NCBI GenBank assembly: GCA_964560495.1
Contig: CAZLMM010000001.1
Location: forward strand, 158,578 to 222,577
Length of the DNA stretch: 64,000 nt
Source: UBA5069 sp964560495
Lineage (GTDB): Bacteria; Chloroflexota; Anaerolineae; Caldilineales; Caldilineaceae
Reading direction: 5' to 3'
The position numbers and the translations under genes were made by a program. This document shows positions 24,291-32,443 of the stretch, in pieces; positions within the stretch are counted from its first letter, which is position 1; the number at the start of each line of letters is the position of its first letter. A model generated the notes under the pieces. The model was given only the letters and a program-made list of their open reading frames with translations, ran no database searches and had not been told where the DNA came from.

Positions 24291-25115
24291 ATGTATGTGC
24301 AGTGGGGCGCATCACGCGCCAGCGTCCTCTCCACCATCAGCCACGCGCTGATTCTTATGGGCGTCGTCTTGGCGGCGGTGGTTGGTCTGCGCATGGCGCG
24401 TGAGGCGTTGGAGATGCAGGCCGTCTCGCACACGCCATTGCGCATAATGCAGGCCACGCCAGCGATTGCCCTCGCGCCGCTGGCAACGCCCCAGTCCACC
24501 GTGATGGTGCAAACCGCAGCGACCAGCAGCTTGGCGCTTTCTGCTGCGCCGACGATAGTCAGCTCCGTCGAATTGCCTGTAGAGATAGCCCCAGGAGTTG
24601 CACCCGCCTCCGCGTTGGCGGCGAAGCGCGACCTTCTGCCGCCTGTGCGTATAGCAATTCCAGCGATTGACATCAATGCCCGCATCAACGAATCGCCTCT
24701 GGAGACATGGACGGACGACGTCGGTCGCGCGCGTGCACGGTGGCAGGACCCGGGTCGGGCAGTCGGCCATCTGGCAGGAACAGCGTTGCCGGGCGGCGAC
24801 GGCAACATCGTGCTGACCGGACACAACAATTGGATGGGCGAAGTCTTTCGTCGTCTGCCAGAATTACACCGGGGAGATGAGATCACTTTATACACAGAGA
24901 CGGGCGAGTATCTCTATCGGGTGACTGAACGCTGGATTGTCCCCTATCGCCGCGACCCAGCCCGGGGCAAAGCGCGACTCCGTAGCTATACGAAAAACAC
25001 ATCCCACGAGCAGCTCACCTTGATTTCGTGTTATCCTTACTTGACAAATGCTGACCGCATCGTCATCATCGCCGAGCCAATGGATGCGCCTGAGTCGGGA
25101 GTGGAGATGCCATGA
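24291..25115 (+). CDS. sortase (class D/E-like transpeptidase)
   Basis: This 274-residue membrane-anchored enzyme has an N-terminal hydrophobic helix (about 14-33, ISHALILMGVVLAAVVGL), an Ala/Pro-rich linker and a sortase beta-barrel. The catalytic His lies in NIVLTGHNN, the Cys in LTLISCYPY, and the Arg in NADRIVIIAEP. Sortases cut an LPxTG-like signal and attach the protein to cell-wall or surface groups. A fitting substrate with VPDTG is encoded at 25983-26489. The ATG at 24291 is preferred because the membrane helix follows at a normal distance; a GTG at 24219 is possible. The downstream TPR gene overlaps by ATGA. Confidence 0.87.
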   Translation: MYVQWGASRASVLSTISHALILMGVVLAAVVGLRMAREALEMQAVSHTPLRIMQATPAIALAPLATPQSTVMVQTAATSSLALSAAPTIVSSVELPVEIAPGVAPASALAAKRDLLPPVRIAIPAIDINARINESPLETWTDDVGRARARWQDPGRAVGHLAGTALPGGDGNIVLTGHNNWMGEVFRRLPELHRGDEITLYTETGEYLYRVTERWIVPYRRDPARGKARLRSYTKNTSHEQLTLISCYPYLTNADRIVIIAEPMDAPESGVEMP

Positions 25116-25924
25116 TCGATCGCGGTCTGCGTCGTCTTTCCTGGGCCCTTGCCCTGGCAGCTATCGTGTTTCTCGGCTGGCGCGACCTGACCGGCATTGG
25201 CGCCGCGCTCACCGGGCTGAATGCAGAGCAATTGGCAGGAAACGATCCGTCCTCCTATGCGAAATTCTTGCAGATAGGGGTGGATTTGGCGTCAACCCGC
25301 CATCGAGATTTTGCCCTGGCGATTGCACCAGAGACCCAGCCATTAGCATCGACGGCGCTCGGCGCAACCCTTTTGCACAATCTGGCCCACTCCACCTGGC
25401 AGCAAGGAGACAAACAAGCGGCGCTTGATCTGCAACGCCAGGCACTGCAGAATGACCCTGATCGCGCTGAATTTCACTTCAACCTGGGGTTGATGCTGGC
25501 CGCAACGGGTGATCTGGCAGGCGCACAAAGTGCACTGCGCGAGGCGACCCTGCTTGCGCCCGATTGGGCGGAGGCGCAAGTACATCTGAGTGCAGCTGCC
25601 CTGGCGCGGGGGGACCTTGCCATAGCAGAAAAGGCTGCCCGTCGCGGCCTGGCTCTGGGGCCGGACAGCCTCGCCGCCGCCCATGTTCTGGCGACCGCGC
25701 TCATTGAGGCGAAAGGCGACGGGCAGATGTCTGCGGCGGAGATCGCTGAACTGGCGATGCGTTTTCCCCATGACCAGACATTGCGTCTCTATCAGGCCAT
25801 TCAGTTGCGCAAGGTGGGCCAACGACAGGCGTCAACCGATTTGTTGCTCAACCTGCTGCGGGTACACCCTGATGAGGCTCTCACGGAACGCCTGAAGGCA
25901 GAACTGGCGCTGAACGCCAGATAA
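25112..25924 (+). CDS. membrane-anchored TPR protein of the sortase cluster
   Basis: The 270-residue protein starts with a hydrophobic anchor (about residues 8-25) and then carries several tetratricopeptide repeats. These include HNLAHSTWQQGDKQAALDLQ, FHFNLGLMLAATGDLAGAQS, AQVHLSAAALARGDLAIAEK and a further pair. TPR arrays mediate protein-protein contact. Overlap with the sortase gene (ATGA) and proximity to the sorted substrate suggest it scaffolds surface assembly, which is an inference. Confidence 0.75.
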   Translation: MIDRGLRRLSWALALAAIVFLGWRDLTGIGAALTGLNAEQLAGNDPSSYAKFLQIGVDLASTRHRDFALAIAPETQPLASTALGATLLHNLAHSTWQQGDKQAALDLQRQALQNDPDRAEFHFNLGLMLAATGDLAGAQSALREATLLAPDWAEAQVHLSAAALARGDLAIAEKAARRGLALGPDSLAAAHVLATALIEAKGDGQMSAAEIAELAMRFPHDQTLRLYQAIQLRKVGQRQASTDLLLNLLRVHPDEALTERLKAELALNAR

Positions 25925-25982
25925 TCACTTGGTTCCACCATCCATTTCTTCGATGTAGCTCATAAAACACAAGGAGTTGACT

Positions 25983-26489
25983 ATGTCTCGCACGTTGGTT
26001 CGTTTGTTGATTGTGGTTGGCCTTCTGGTGACATTCGTCACGCCGGCGTTTGCCCAAGATGAATGCCCCGCCGGTTATGTCACGCTCTATGTTAATCCAG
26101 ACGCAGGCGTCGATGATCCGGCCATTGGCACGATGGAACAGCCGCTCAAAACGCCGGAAAAGGCCATTGAGTTGCTAGGGACAGGAAACGGGTGTGTGGT
26201 CGTCATCGACGCAGCCGGGCAGCAGGTGAGCCTCCTGGTGGTTGAGCCGGCCGCCGAGGTGGAAGCGGCCGCCGAAGCGCCAGCGGAAGCGGCCGCCGAA
26301 GCGCCAGCGGAGGCAGCCGCCGAAGCTGCGGCCGTTGAGGATGCAACGGAAGATACAGAGGAACCTGAGGTGCCGGACACCGGCGTAGCGTTGCCTTCGT
26401 TTGCCCTCAACCTGCTTTTGGTGGGTTTTGCGGCTGGCCTGGTGCTGGCCGGTGTGTTCGTGCGGCGCCGCGCTGGCGACCGTTGGTAG
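25983..26489 (+). CDS. sortase substrate: secreted protein with VPDTG sorting signal
   Basis: The 168-residue protein has an N-terminal signal peptide (RLLIVVGLLVTFVTPAFA, cleavage after AFA). A small domain with two cysteines follows, then an Ala/Glu/Pro-rich spacer of repeated EAPAEAA units. The C-terminus is a classic sorting signal: VPDTG, a hydrophobic helix (LNLLLVGFAAGLVLAGVFV) and the positive tail RRRAGDRW. The ATG at 25983 has AAGGAG 7 bases upstream. The globular part (YVTLYVNPDAGVDDPAIGT) resembles a fragment of a parallel beta-helix repeat (DUF1565-like). It is presumably anchored by the adjacent sortase. Confidence 0.8.
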   Translation: MSRTLVRLLIVVGLLVTFVTPAFAQDECPAGYVTLYVNPDAGVDDPAIGTMEQPLKTPEKAIELLGTGNGCVVVIDAAGQQVSLLVVEPAAEVEAAAEAPAEAAAEAPAEAAAEAAAVEDATEDTEEPEVPDTGVALPSFALNLLLVGFAAGLVLAGVFVRRRAGDRW

Positions 26490-26557
26490 GCGAGAGGCTT
26501 GGGCGGCGGTGGAGAAGCGCAGCAAGCCACAGCAACGACTCATCGTCGCCCAAGCCG

Positions 26558-27292
26558 TCATGACAGGGTTTTCTGGGTCAAACTCCACCGTGTCTGGCGA
26601 AGGATCGCCATCAGCAACGCGACCTCTTCGCCAGACAATTCAGCCCGATAGGCCATACGCCGCAGCGAGTGCATAGCCGCAGCGGGGTTGTATTTGAAGA
26701 ATCCCGTCTCCCTAAGAACTTCCTCAGCAAGAGAAAAGAGTCGCTCCAACGCAGCGTGCGGCGCAGGCGGAGCGCCTGTCGTCTGCGGCATCGCCGCGCC
26801 CAGGGCAGCCATACGCACTTCGTAGAGCAGAAGCAGCGCCGCCTGCGCCAGGTTGAGCGCCGGATAGCTGGGGTTCATGGGCAGGCTGGCGATCAGGTGA
26901 CAGCGATCCAGGCCAGTGCGACTCAGCCCATCTGCCTCGGAGCCAAAGAGCAGAACCACCGTTCCCGCCGCCGCCCGTTGGACGAGAGCGGCTGATAGAT
27001 TGCGCATGTCGCTGGTTGTGGGATCATCGCCGTGAGGCCTGGCATCCGTGCCCACCACATAGACCGCATCCGCCAGGGCTGCGTCTAGTTCGTCAAAAAT
27101 CTCCATCGCAGCCAACAGATCTTCGCAGCGATGCGCCAGACGCAGGATGTCCGCCTGCTCGAAAGGGGTCGGATTCACCAATCGCAACCGGCGCACGCCC
27201 ATGTTCTTCATGGCGCGCATCACCGCGCCGATGTTGATGGGGTCCTGCGGGCGGTCGAGGACGATGACAATGTTGTCGAGCAGGTTAGTCAT
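26558..27292 (-). CDS. SpoU-family RNA 2'-O-methyltransferase (TrmJ-like)
   Basis: The 244-residue enzyme shows SPOUT motifs: VIVLDRPQDPINIGAVMRAM (motif 1), VVLLFGSEADGLS (motif 2) and SLPMNPSYPALNLAQAALL (motif 3). The C-terminal extension with ETGFFKYNPAAAMHSLRRM is characteristic of the TrmJ/LasT group, which methylates position 32 of tRNA. The ATG at 27292 has AGGAG 7 bases upstream. It is monocistronic and convergent with the sortase-substrate gene. Confidence 0.85.
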   Translation of the reverse strand: MTNLLDNIVIVLDRPQDPINIGAVMRAMKNMGVRRLRLVNPTPFEQADILRLAHRCEDLLAAMEIFDELDAALADAVYVVGTDARPHGDDPTTSDMRNLSAALVQRAAAGTVVLLFGSEADGLSRTGLDRCHLIASLPMNPSYPALNLAQAALLLLYEVRMAALGAAMPQTTGAPPAPHAALERLFSLAEEVLRETGFFKYNPAAAMHSLRRMAYRAELSGEEVALLMAILRQTRWSLTQKTLS

Positions 27293-27499
27293 AGGCGCGC
27301 TCCTGGCGTGGGTTGAAACAGGCGATGGGCAGGCGCCGCCCATCGCCCCCAGCCTAATACACTCACCCTTCCTGCGTCAAAAGATGGATGACAATATCCC
27401 CTCATATAAAGAAACACATTTTCGTTGGTTGGTGTATAATGATCGACTTGATCTCTTTGAATGGCGGCAAATCTCATTGGGAAAGTGAGACGCGGGAGA

Positions 27500-28315
27500 A
27501 TGGGTGAGTTGAAAGCAATCGTCCTGTTGGCTCTGCTCGCGTTTGTGGGTGGGTGCGGTTCGTCCACTGAAGCGCTCCCCCCAACGATCACGCCTCAGCC
27601 CTCTCAAGTGGAGCTAACGGTGGCGGCAGCGGCAGACCTGCAATTTGCCTTTACTAAACTGGCGCAGATATTCGAGGCAGAGAGCGGCCACAAAGTCACC
27701 CTGGTGTTCGGTTCCACAGGACAGTTGGCCCAGCAAATCGCCAATGGCGCGCCTTATGATCTCTTTGCGGCGGCCAACGTGGAATTTGTCGATGATCTCA
27801 TCCAGCAAAGGCTGGCGCTGGATGAGACGAAACAGCTCTATGCACGCGGGCGGATCGTGCTGGCGGTCAGCCGCTCGCCAGGGATGAAAATCGAGGACCT
27901 TGACGATTTGTTGTCGCCGGAGATCAACTCTGTTGCCATCGCCAACCCGACTCATGCGCCCTATGGGCGCGCCGCACAGCAAGCCCTGGAAGCCGCCGGC
28001 CTTTGGGACCATATCCAATCTAAACTGGTCTTTGGCGATAATGTGCGGCAAGCTCTGCAATTTGTCCAGAGCGGCAACGCCCAGGCCGGCATTGTGGCCC
28101 TTTCCATTGCCAATACGCCCGAGATCACCTGGACCGTGATCGACGAAGCTCTCCATGCACCCCTGGATCAGGCTCTGGTTGTCGTGGCCGCGTCGCGTCA
28201 CAAGGAGGAGGCGCAGGCCTTCGCTGCGTTCATCGGCAGCCCGGCGGGACAGGCGGTCATGGAACAATACGGGTTCATTCCGCCCGGCGCGAGTGCTCCG
28301 GCAACCGCAGAGTGA
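27500..28315 (+). CDS. modA: molybdate ABC transporter substrate-binding lipoprotein
   Basis: The 271-residue protein has a lipoprotein signal (VLLALLAFVGGC) followed by the ModA fold: LTVAAAADLQFAFTKLAQIF, LVFGSTGQLAQQIANGAPYDLF, AIANPTHAPYGRAAQ and GIVALSIA. Ser and Ala backbone positions that bind molybdate or tungstate are in the expected places. The ATG at 27500 gives a standard signal peptide; another start at 27461 is possible. TATAAT at 27435-27440 may be the promoter. It is followed by modB, but no ATPase gene is nearby. Confidence 0.88.
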   Translation: MGELKAIVLLALLAFVGGCGSSTEALPPTITPQPSQVELTVAAAADLQFAFTKLAQIFEAESGHKVTLVFGSTGQLAQQIANGAPYDLFAAANVEFVDDLIQQRLALDETKQLYARGRIVLAVSRSPGMKIEDLDDLLSPEINSVAIANPTHAPYGRAAQQALEAAGLWDHIQSKLVFGDNVRQALQFVQSGNAQAGIVALSIANTPEITWTVIDEALHAPLDQALVVVAASRHKEEAQAFAAFIGSPAGQAVMEQYGFIPPGASAPATAE

Positions 28316-28361
28316 TCCTCCAGTTGTCCCTTCTTCCAGCGCGGGCGTCATTTCTTTTCCC

Positions 28362-29030
28362 ATGAGTCTTTCGCCACTCACCATCTCTCTCTGGGTATCA
28401 CTGTGGGCCTGCCTGATTGCGCTGAGCACTGGTGCGCTGGTTGCTTGGGTGCTGGCAAAGCGCCGTTTCAGAGGCAAATGGCTTGTGGAGGGCCTGGTGA
28501 TGGCGCCCATGATTCTGCCGCCCACGGTGCTGGGCTATTATCTGCTCGTGCTATTGGGTCAGCGTGGCCTTGGGCTATTGGTGGAACAACTCTTTGGCGT
28601 GCGTTTCGTCTTCACCATCAACGGCGCGGTGATCGCCGCGGCTATCACCGCGTTTCCATTGGTGGTGCAGTCGGTGCGCGTAGGGTTCTTGGGCATCCAC
28701 CCAGAGATTGAAAATGCAGCGCGGATAGATGGCTGCTCAGAGTGGGGAATCCTGTGGCGCGTCAGCCTGCCCCTGGCTGCGCCGGGCATCCTGGCCGGCG
28801 CGATCTTGGGCTTTTTGCGTGCGCTCAGCGACTTTGGCGCGGTGCTCATGGTGGCCGGCAACATTCCAGGGCGCACTCAGACCCTGTCCATGGCGATCTA
28901 TGATGCGGTGCAGGCCAATGACAGCGTCAGCGCCAACGAGCTGGCCTTGACCATGACCATCGTCGCCCTCGGCTTGCTCTTCACTGCCTTGCGCATCAGC
29001 AACCGGATGATCGACATTCATCACACCTGA
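28362..29030 (+). CDS. modB: molybdate ABC transporter permease
   Basis: This 222-residue inner-membrane permease has five or so hydrophobic helices, starting at MSLSPLTISLWVSLWACLI. The conserved cytoplasmic EAA-type loop reads ENAARIDGCSEWGILWRVSLPLAAPGI-like, followed by the FLRALSDFGAVLMVAGN segment typical of ModB/CysT. The ATG at 28362 is 46 bases after modA. The gene after it is on the other strand, so the operon ends without modC; the ATPase must come from elsewhere. Confidence 0.87.
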   Translation: MSLSPLTISLWVSLWACLIALSTGALVAWVLAKRRFRGKWLVEGLVMAPMILPPTVLGYYLLVLLGQRGLGLLVEQLFGVRFVFTINGAVIAAAITAFPLVVQSVRVGFLGIHPEIENAARIDGCSEWGILWRVSLPLAAPGILAGAILGFLRALSDFGAVLMVAGNIPGRTQTLSMAIYDAVQANDSVSANELALTMTIVALGLLFTALRISNRMIDIHHT

Positions 29031-29072
29031 GGCTGACTCAACGCCCTCAACTCTGATCTGAACACATCCGCA

Positions 29073-30290
29073 TCAGTCGGTGGATTGCATCGTGCCGGTG
29101 TGGATGCGCAGCGGCGCGATGGCCTGCCAGTCGATGGCAACGCCCAGGCCGGGCGTAGCGGGCAGGGTCAACACGCCGTCGCCGTCGGCTTCCAGAGGTT
29201 TGGGGAGGATGTAATCGCGACGGGCAGGCGTCCACTCGGGCGGATCGAAAGCGAACTCGAAGAAGGGCGCAGTGGAGACCGCCGCAGCCACGTGGAGGTT
29301 CGCCAGCAGAACCAGTCCATCGCCCCAGGTGTGGGGCGAGTAGAGAGCGCCGGCGGCCTGCGCCATCTGCGCCAGTTGACGCCCGCGCAAAATACCCGTG
29401 CTCCAGGCGACGTCGGCCTGATAGACATCCAGGCTGCCGTGATGAAGACACTCCAGGTGCTCGCTGAAATCCCGGTTGCCCTCGCCGCCGGCAATGCGCA
29501 CCTTGGCTCGACGGCGCAACTCCGCCAGGCCACGATAATCAGTGCGAGGCAGCGGTTCCTCCAGCCAGAAGACGTCCAGCTCGGCCAGCGCATCGGCCAC
29601 GAAGAGAGCCGTCTTGAAGTCCCAGGGTGTGCGGGTGTCCCAGGGCATCCGCCAGCCCTGGTTGGCGTCCACAAGCAGGGCGGCGTCTACACCCATGGCT
29701 TCGCGCACGGCGCGGGCGACGGCCAGATTCTCGGCCACGTTATCGGCGTAGAAGCGCAGCTTGACGGCGCGGAAGCCCCTTTCCACCAGACGACGAGCCG
29801 CCGCTGCGCGCTCGGGCGTGGGTCGTCGCTGTCCCATGGAGGCGTAAAGAGGAACACGATTCGTGCGCCCGCCCAACAGTTTCCACAGGGGCTGACCGGT
29901 TGCCTTGCCCATGATGTCCCACAGGGCAATCTCCAACGGCCACATACGGCCATACATAAATTGCAGATTGTCGAGCAACTGCACGTGGCGCTCGATGTCA
30001 AAGACATCCTGCCCGATGAAAAGCTGCTCATGGCCGGCGAAGCCCAGCATGGCGTCGCCGGAGCCGACTCCTTCCAGACCGCCAGCCATCACGCGCACCA
30101 GCGTGACCGTGTGGCTATGACGAGGATGGGGGTCCCAGGCGGCGTGAAAGGGCGGGTCCAGGGGCAGGCGGTAGTGGTGAATGGAGATGGAATCGATGCG
30201 ATACTTGCCGCGCACGTACAGGTCGCGCAGCACGTCGTCGGCGATGCCCCAGATGAAGTTGGCGATCCAGTTGAGTTGTCCCTGTTCCAT
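29073..30290 (-). CDS. enolase-superfamily (mandelate racemase-like) enzyme with HsdM-derived N-terminus
   Basis: From about residue 32 the 405-residue protein is a mandelate racemase/muconate lactonizing enzyme: an N-terminal cap (SISIHHYRLPLDPPFHAAWD) and a TIM barrel. Metal ligands lie at LLVDANQGW, FWLEEPL and IAGGEGNRDF, and the general base His in YSPHTWGDG. These enzymes abstract a proton alpha to a carboxylate, usually in sugar-acid catabolism. Residues 1-31 are alien: FIWGIADDVLRDLYVRGKY is the N-terminal signature of type I restriction subunit HsdM. The gene follows dppC by 34 bases. The specific substrate is unknown. Confidence 0.85.
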   Translation of the reverse strand: MEQGQLNWIANFIWGIADDVLRDLYVRGKYRIDSISIHHYRLPLDPPFHAAWDPHPRHSHTVTLVRVMAGGLEGVGSGDAMLGFAGHEQLFIGQDVFDIERHVQLLDNLQFMYGRMWPLEIALWDIMGKATGQPLWKLLGGRTNRVPLYASMGQRRPTPERAAAARRLVERGFRAVKLRFYADNVAENLAVARAVREAMGVDAALLVDANQGWRMPWDTRTPWDFKTALFVADALAELDVFWLEEPLPRTDYRGLAELRRRAKVRIAGGEGNRDFSEHLECLHHGSLDVYQADVAWSTGILRGRQLAQMAQAAGALYSPHTWGDGLVLLANLHVAAAVSTAPFFEFAFDPPEWTPARRDYILPKPLEADGDGVLTLPATPGLGVAIDWQAIAPLRIHTGTMQSTD

Positions 30291-30324
30291 GTCACAGCGA
30301 CGCAGTGTTTGTGAAGAAGAGACG

Positions 30325-31263
30325 CTACCTGTTCAGGCGCGGGTCGAGCGCATCGCGCAGGCCGTCGCCCAGGAGGTTGAAGGCCAGCACCGTGAGCATG
30401 AGCGCCAGACCCGGGAAGACGATGAGATGGGGCGCGGTAAAGACCTGGTTGCGCTCCTGGCCGATCATGGAACCCCATTCGGGCGTGGGGGGCTGCGCGC
30501 CCAACCCCAAGAAAGAGAGCGCGGCGGCGTCGAGAATGGCGACGGCGATGCCCAACGTGCCGGTGACGACCAGCGGGGTCAGCGAGTTGGGCAGGATATG
30601 ACCAAAGAGGATGCGGCGCGGCGGCACGCCCAACGCCCGGTCCGCCAGGATGTAATCTTGCTCCTTGACGGCAAGGACGCTGGAGCGCATGATGCGGGCG
30701 TAAATAGGAATGCTGACGATGGCGATGGCGATCAGCGTGTTGAGCAGCCCGGGGCCGAGCACAGTCACGATGGCGATGGCCAGGATCAGGCTGGGAAAGG
30801 CCAGAAGTACATCCATCAATCGCATGAGCACATTGTCGGAATTGCCGCCAAAGTAACCGGCTATCGCGCCGATGACGCCACCCACCAGGATGGCAAAGGT
30901 CACAGAGGCGATGCCCACCACCAGAGAGAGCCGCGCGCCATAGAGCACGCGGCTGTAGAGGTCACGCACGTTGCCATCCACGCCAAAATAGTGCTCAGGC
31001 TGGTCTTCAGGACAGCCCAAACGGTGAACGCAGGGCGGCGCGCGTTTCTCCACATCTTCGACGCCGATCAACGTGTCGTTGGGGTCGTGGGTGGCAAGAA
31101 CCGGCGCAAAAACGGCGATGGAAACAAGCAGGACAAGGATGATCATGCCTACCACGGCCAGGCGCTGGCGAAAGAGATAGCGCAGCGCGTTTTGCCACAG
31201 ACTGCGCGGTGTGGGCGAGCGAAAACTTAGGGCGGCGCTGGTCGGCGAAGCGGCTGCTTGCAT
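30325..31263 (-). CDS. peptide/nickel-type ABC transporter permease, DppC-like
   Basis: The 312-residue inner-membrane protein has an N-terminal OppC-like leader with one helix (LAVVGMIILVLLVSIAVFAPV), a periplasmic segment with two Cys residues, and then five helices. The EAA loop is IPIYARIMRSSVLAVKEQDY. Together with the permease at 31271-32347 and the lipoprotein at 32444-34153 it forms an oligopeptide-type importer. No ATPase (DppD/F) is present in this operon. It starts 7 bases after the DppB-like gene. Confidence 0.88.
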   Translation of the reverse strand: MQAAASPTSAALSFRSPTPRSLWQNALRYLFRQRLAVVGMIILVLLVSIAVFAPVLATHDPNDTLIGVEDVEKRAPPCVHRLGCPEDQPEHYFGVDGNVRDLYSRVLYGARLSLVVGIASVTFAILVGGVIGAIAGYFGGNSDNVLMRLMDVLLAFPSLILAIAIVTVLGPGLLNTLIAIAIVSIPIYARIMRSSVLAVKEQDYILADRALGVPPRRILFGHILPNSLTPLVVTGTLGIAVAILDAAALSFLGLGAQPPTPEWGSMIGQERNQVFTAPHLIVFPGLALMLTVLAFNLLGDGLRDALDPRLNR

Positions 31264-31270
31264 GGTGAGA

Positions 31271-32347
31271 TCAACTCAGGCGGATGCGTGGGTCGAGAAA
31301 GGCGTATGAAATATCGACGACCAGGTTGATGACGACGAACACTATGGCGATGACCAGGGTGAACGCCTGCACGACTGTGTAATCGCGGGATGAGATGGCG
31401 TCGAAGAGCGTCCTGCCCACGCCGGTCAACCCGAAGATCGTTTCGGTGAGCACTGCGCCGCTCAACAAGCCGCCCAACTGCAACCCCACGATGGTGATGA
31501 CCGGGAGCAGCGAATTGCGCATGGCGTGGCGAAAGATCACCCGATATTCATTCAGCCCCTTGGCGCGTGCCGTGCGCATGTAATCCAACCCCATCACTTC
31601 AAGAAGGCTCGACCGGGTCATACGCGCGATGATCGCCAGGGGAATCGTACCCAGCGCGATCACCGGCAGGATCAGATGCCTGATAGCGTCCCAGGTCAAC
31701 GTCCAGTTGAGGGTCAATATGCCATTGACAATGTACATCTGCGATAGGAAATCGAGAATCCCTCGCAAAGGTCCATCCAGGTTTTCCAATCCCCATACTT
31801 CGGCGATGGGCGGCGCCGGCATTCCTGCCGAAAGACGGCCCGAGGGCGGCAGCGCAAAGGGCGTATCTCTGAGCATGACCGCAAAAACATAGGCCAGGAG
31901 CAGACCCAGGACAAAGATGGGGATCGATACGCCCAGATTAGCGCCGATCATGGTGAAGAGGTCAACCGGTGAATTGCGCCAGTAGGCAGAGACGATGCCC
32001 AGAATGACGCCGAAGAAGCTGGCAAACAGCAGGGCGGAGAAAGCCAACTCGATTGTGACCGGCAGGCGCTCCAAAATGATCTCCGTCACCGGGCGGCCAA
32101 AACGCAGCGATGTTCCCAGGTCGCCCTGGGCGACGTCGCTCAGGTAGATGCCAAACTGAATAGGAATGGGTCGATTGAGGCCATAACGCTCCATGAACGC
32201 GTCGCACACTGCGTCGGTGGCTCGTTCGCCCAAGACGGCCCGGCACGGGTCGCCAGGGATCAGGCGCGCCAGGGCGAAGGTGGCAAAGAGAATGCCGATG
32301 AGGACAGGAAGAGCGAGCGCCAGGCGACGGGTGATATAGGGTATCAT
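31271..32347 (-). CDS. peptide/nickel-type ABC transporter permease, DppB-like
   Basis: The 358-residue integral membrane protein starts with the OppB/DppB signature MIPYITRRLALALPVLIGI and LARLIPGDPC. Several helices follow, and a C-terminal EAA loop with LDYMRTARAKGLNEYRVIFR and FGLTGVGRTLFDAI. It pairs with the DppC-like protein to form the pore. A 97-base gap with an inverted repeat (32383-32426) separates it from the binding-protein gene, which may lower its expression relative to that gene. Confidence 0.9.
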   Translation of the reverse strand: MIPYITRRLALALPVLIGILFATFALARLIPGDPCRAVLGERATDAVCDAFMERYGLNRPIPIQFGIYLSDVAQGDLGTSLRFGRPVTEIILERLPVTIELAFSALLFASFFGVILGIVSAYWRNSPVDLFTMIGANLGVSIPIFVLGLLLAYVFAVMLRDTPFALPPSGRLSAGMPAPPIAEVWGLENLDGPLRGILDFLSQMYIVNGILTLNWTLTWDAIRHLILPVIALGTIPLAIIARMTRSSLLEVMGLDYMRTARAKGLNEYRVIFRHAMRNSLLPVITIVGLQLGGLLSGAVLTETIFGLTGVGRTLFDAISSRDYTVVQAFTLVIAIVFVVINLVVDISYAFLDPRIRLS

Positions 32348-32382
32348 GAAGACATCGTGTTTACAGGTGAAGCATGGTATTT

Positions 32383-32426
32383 GTAGGGGCGGCCTCGGCG
32401 ACGTTCAGCCAGGGCCGCCCCTACGA
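32383..32426. repeat. inverted repeat GTAGGGGCGGCC / GGCCGCCCCTAC
   Basis: Arms of about 12-13 bases enclose a short loop between the binding-protein gene and dppB. It may act as an intraoperonic attenuator or mRNA-stabilising stem. The motif resembles other GTAGG-type dispersed repeats in the window. Confidence 0.55.
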
Positions 32427-32443
32427 TGGAGATGGTTTGAGAA

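Noticed and set aside
29085..30314. 409-codon plus-strand frame opposite the mandelate racemase-like gene
   Set aside because: No motifs; the minus strand encodes a complete active site.
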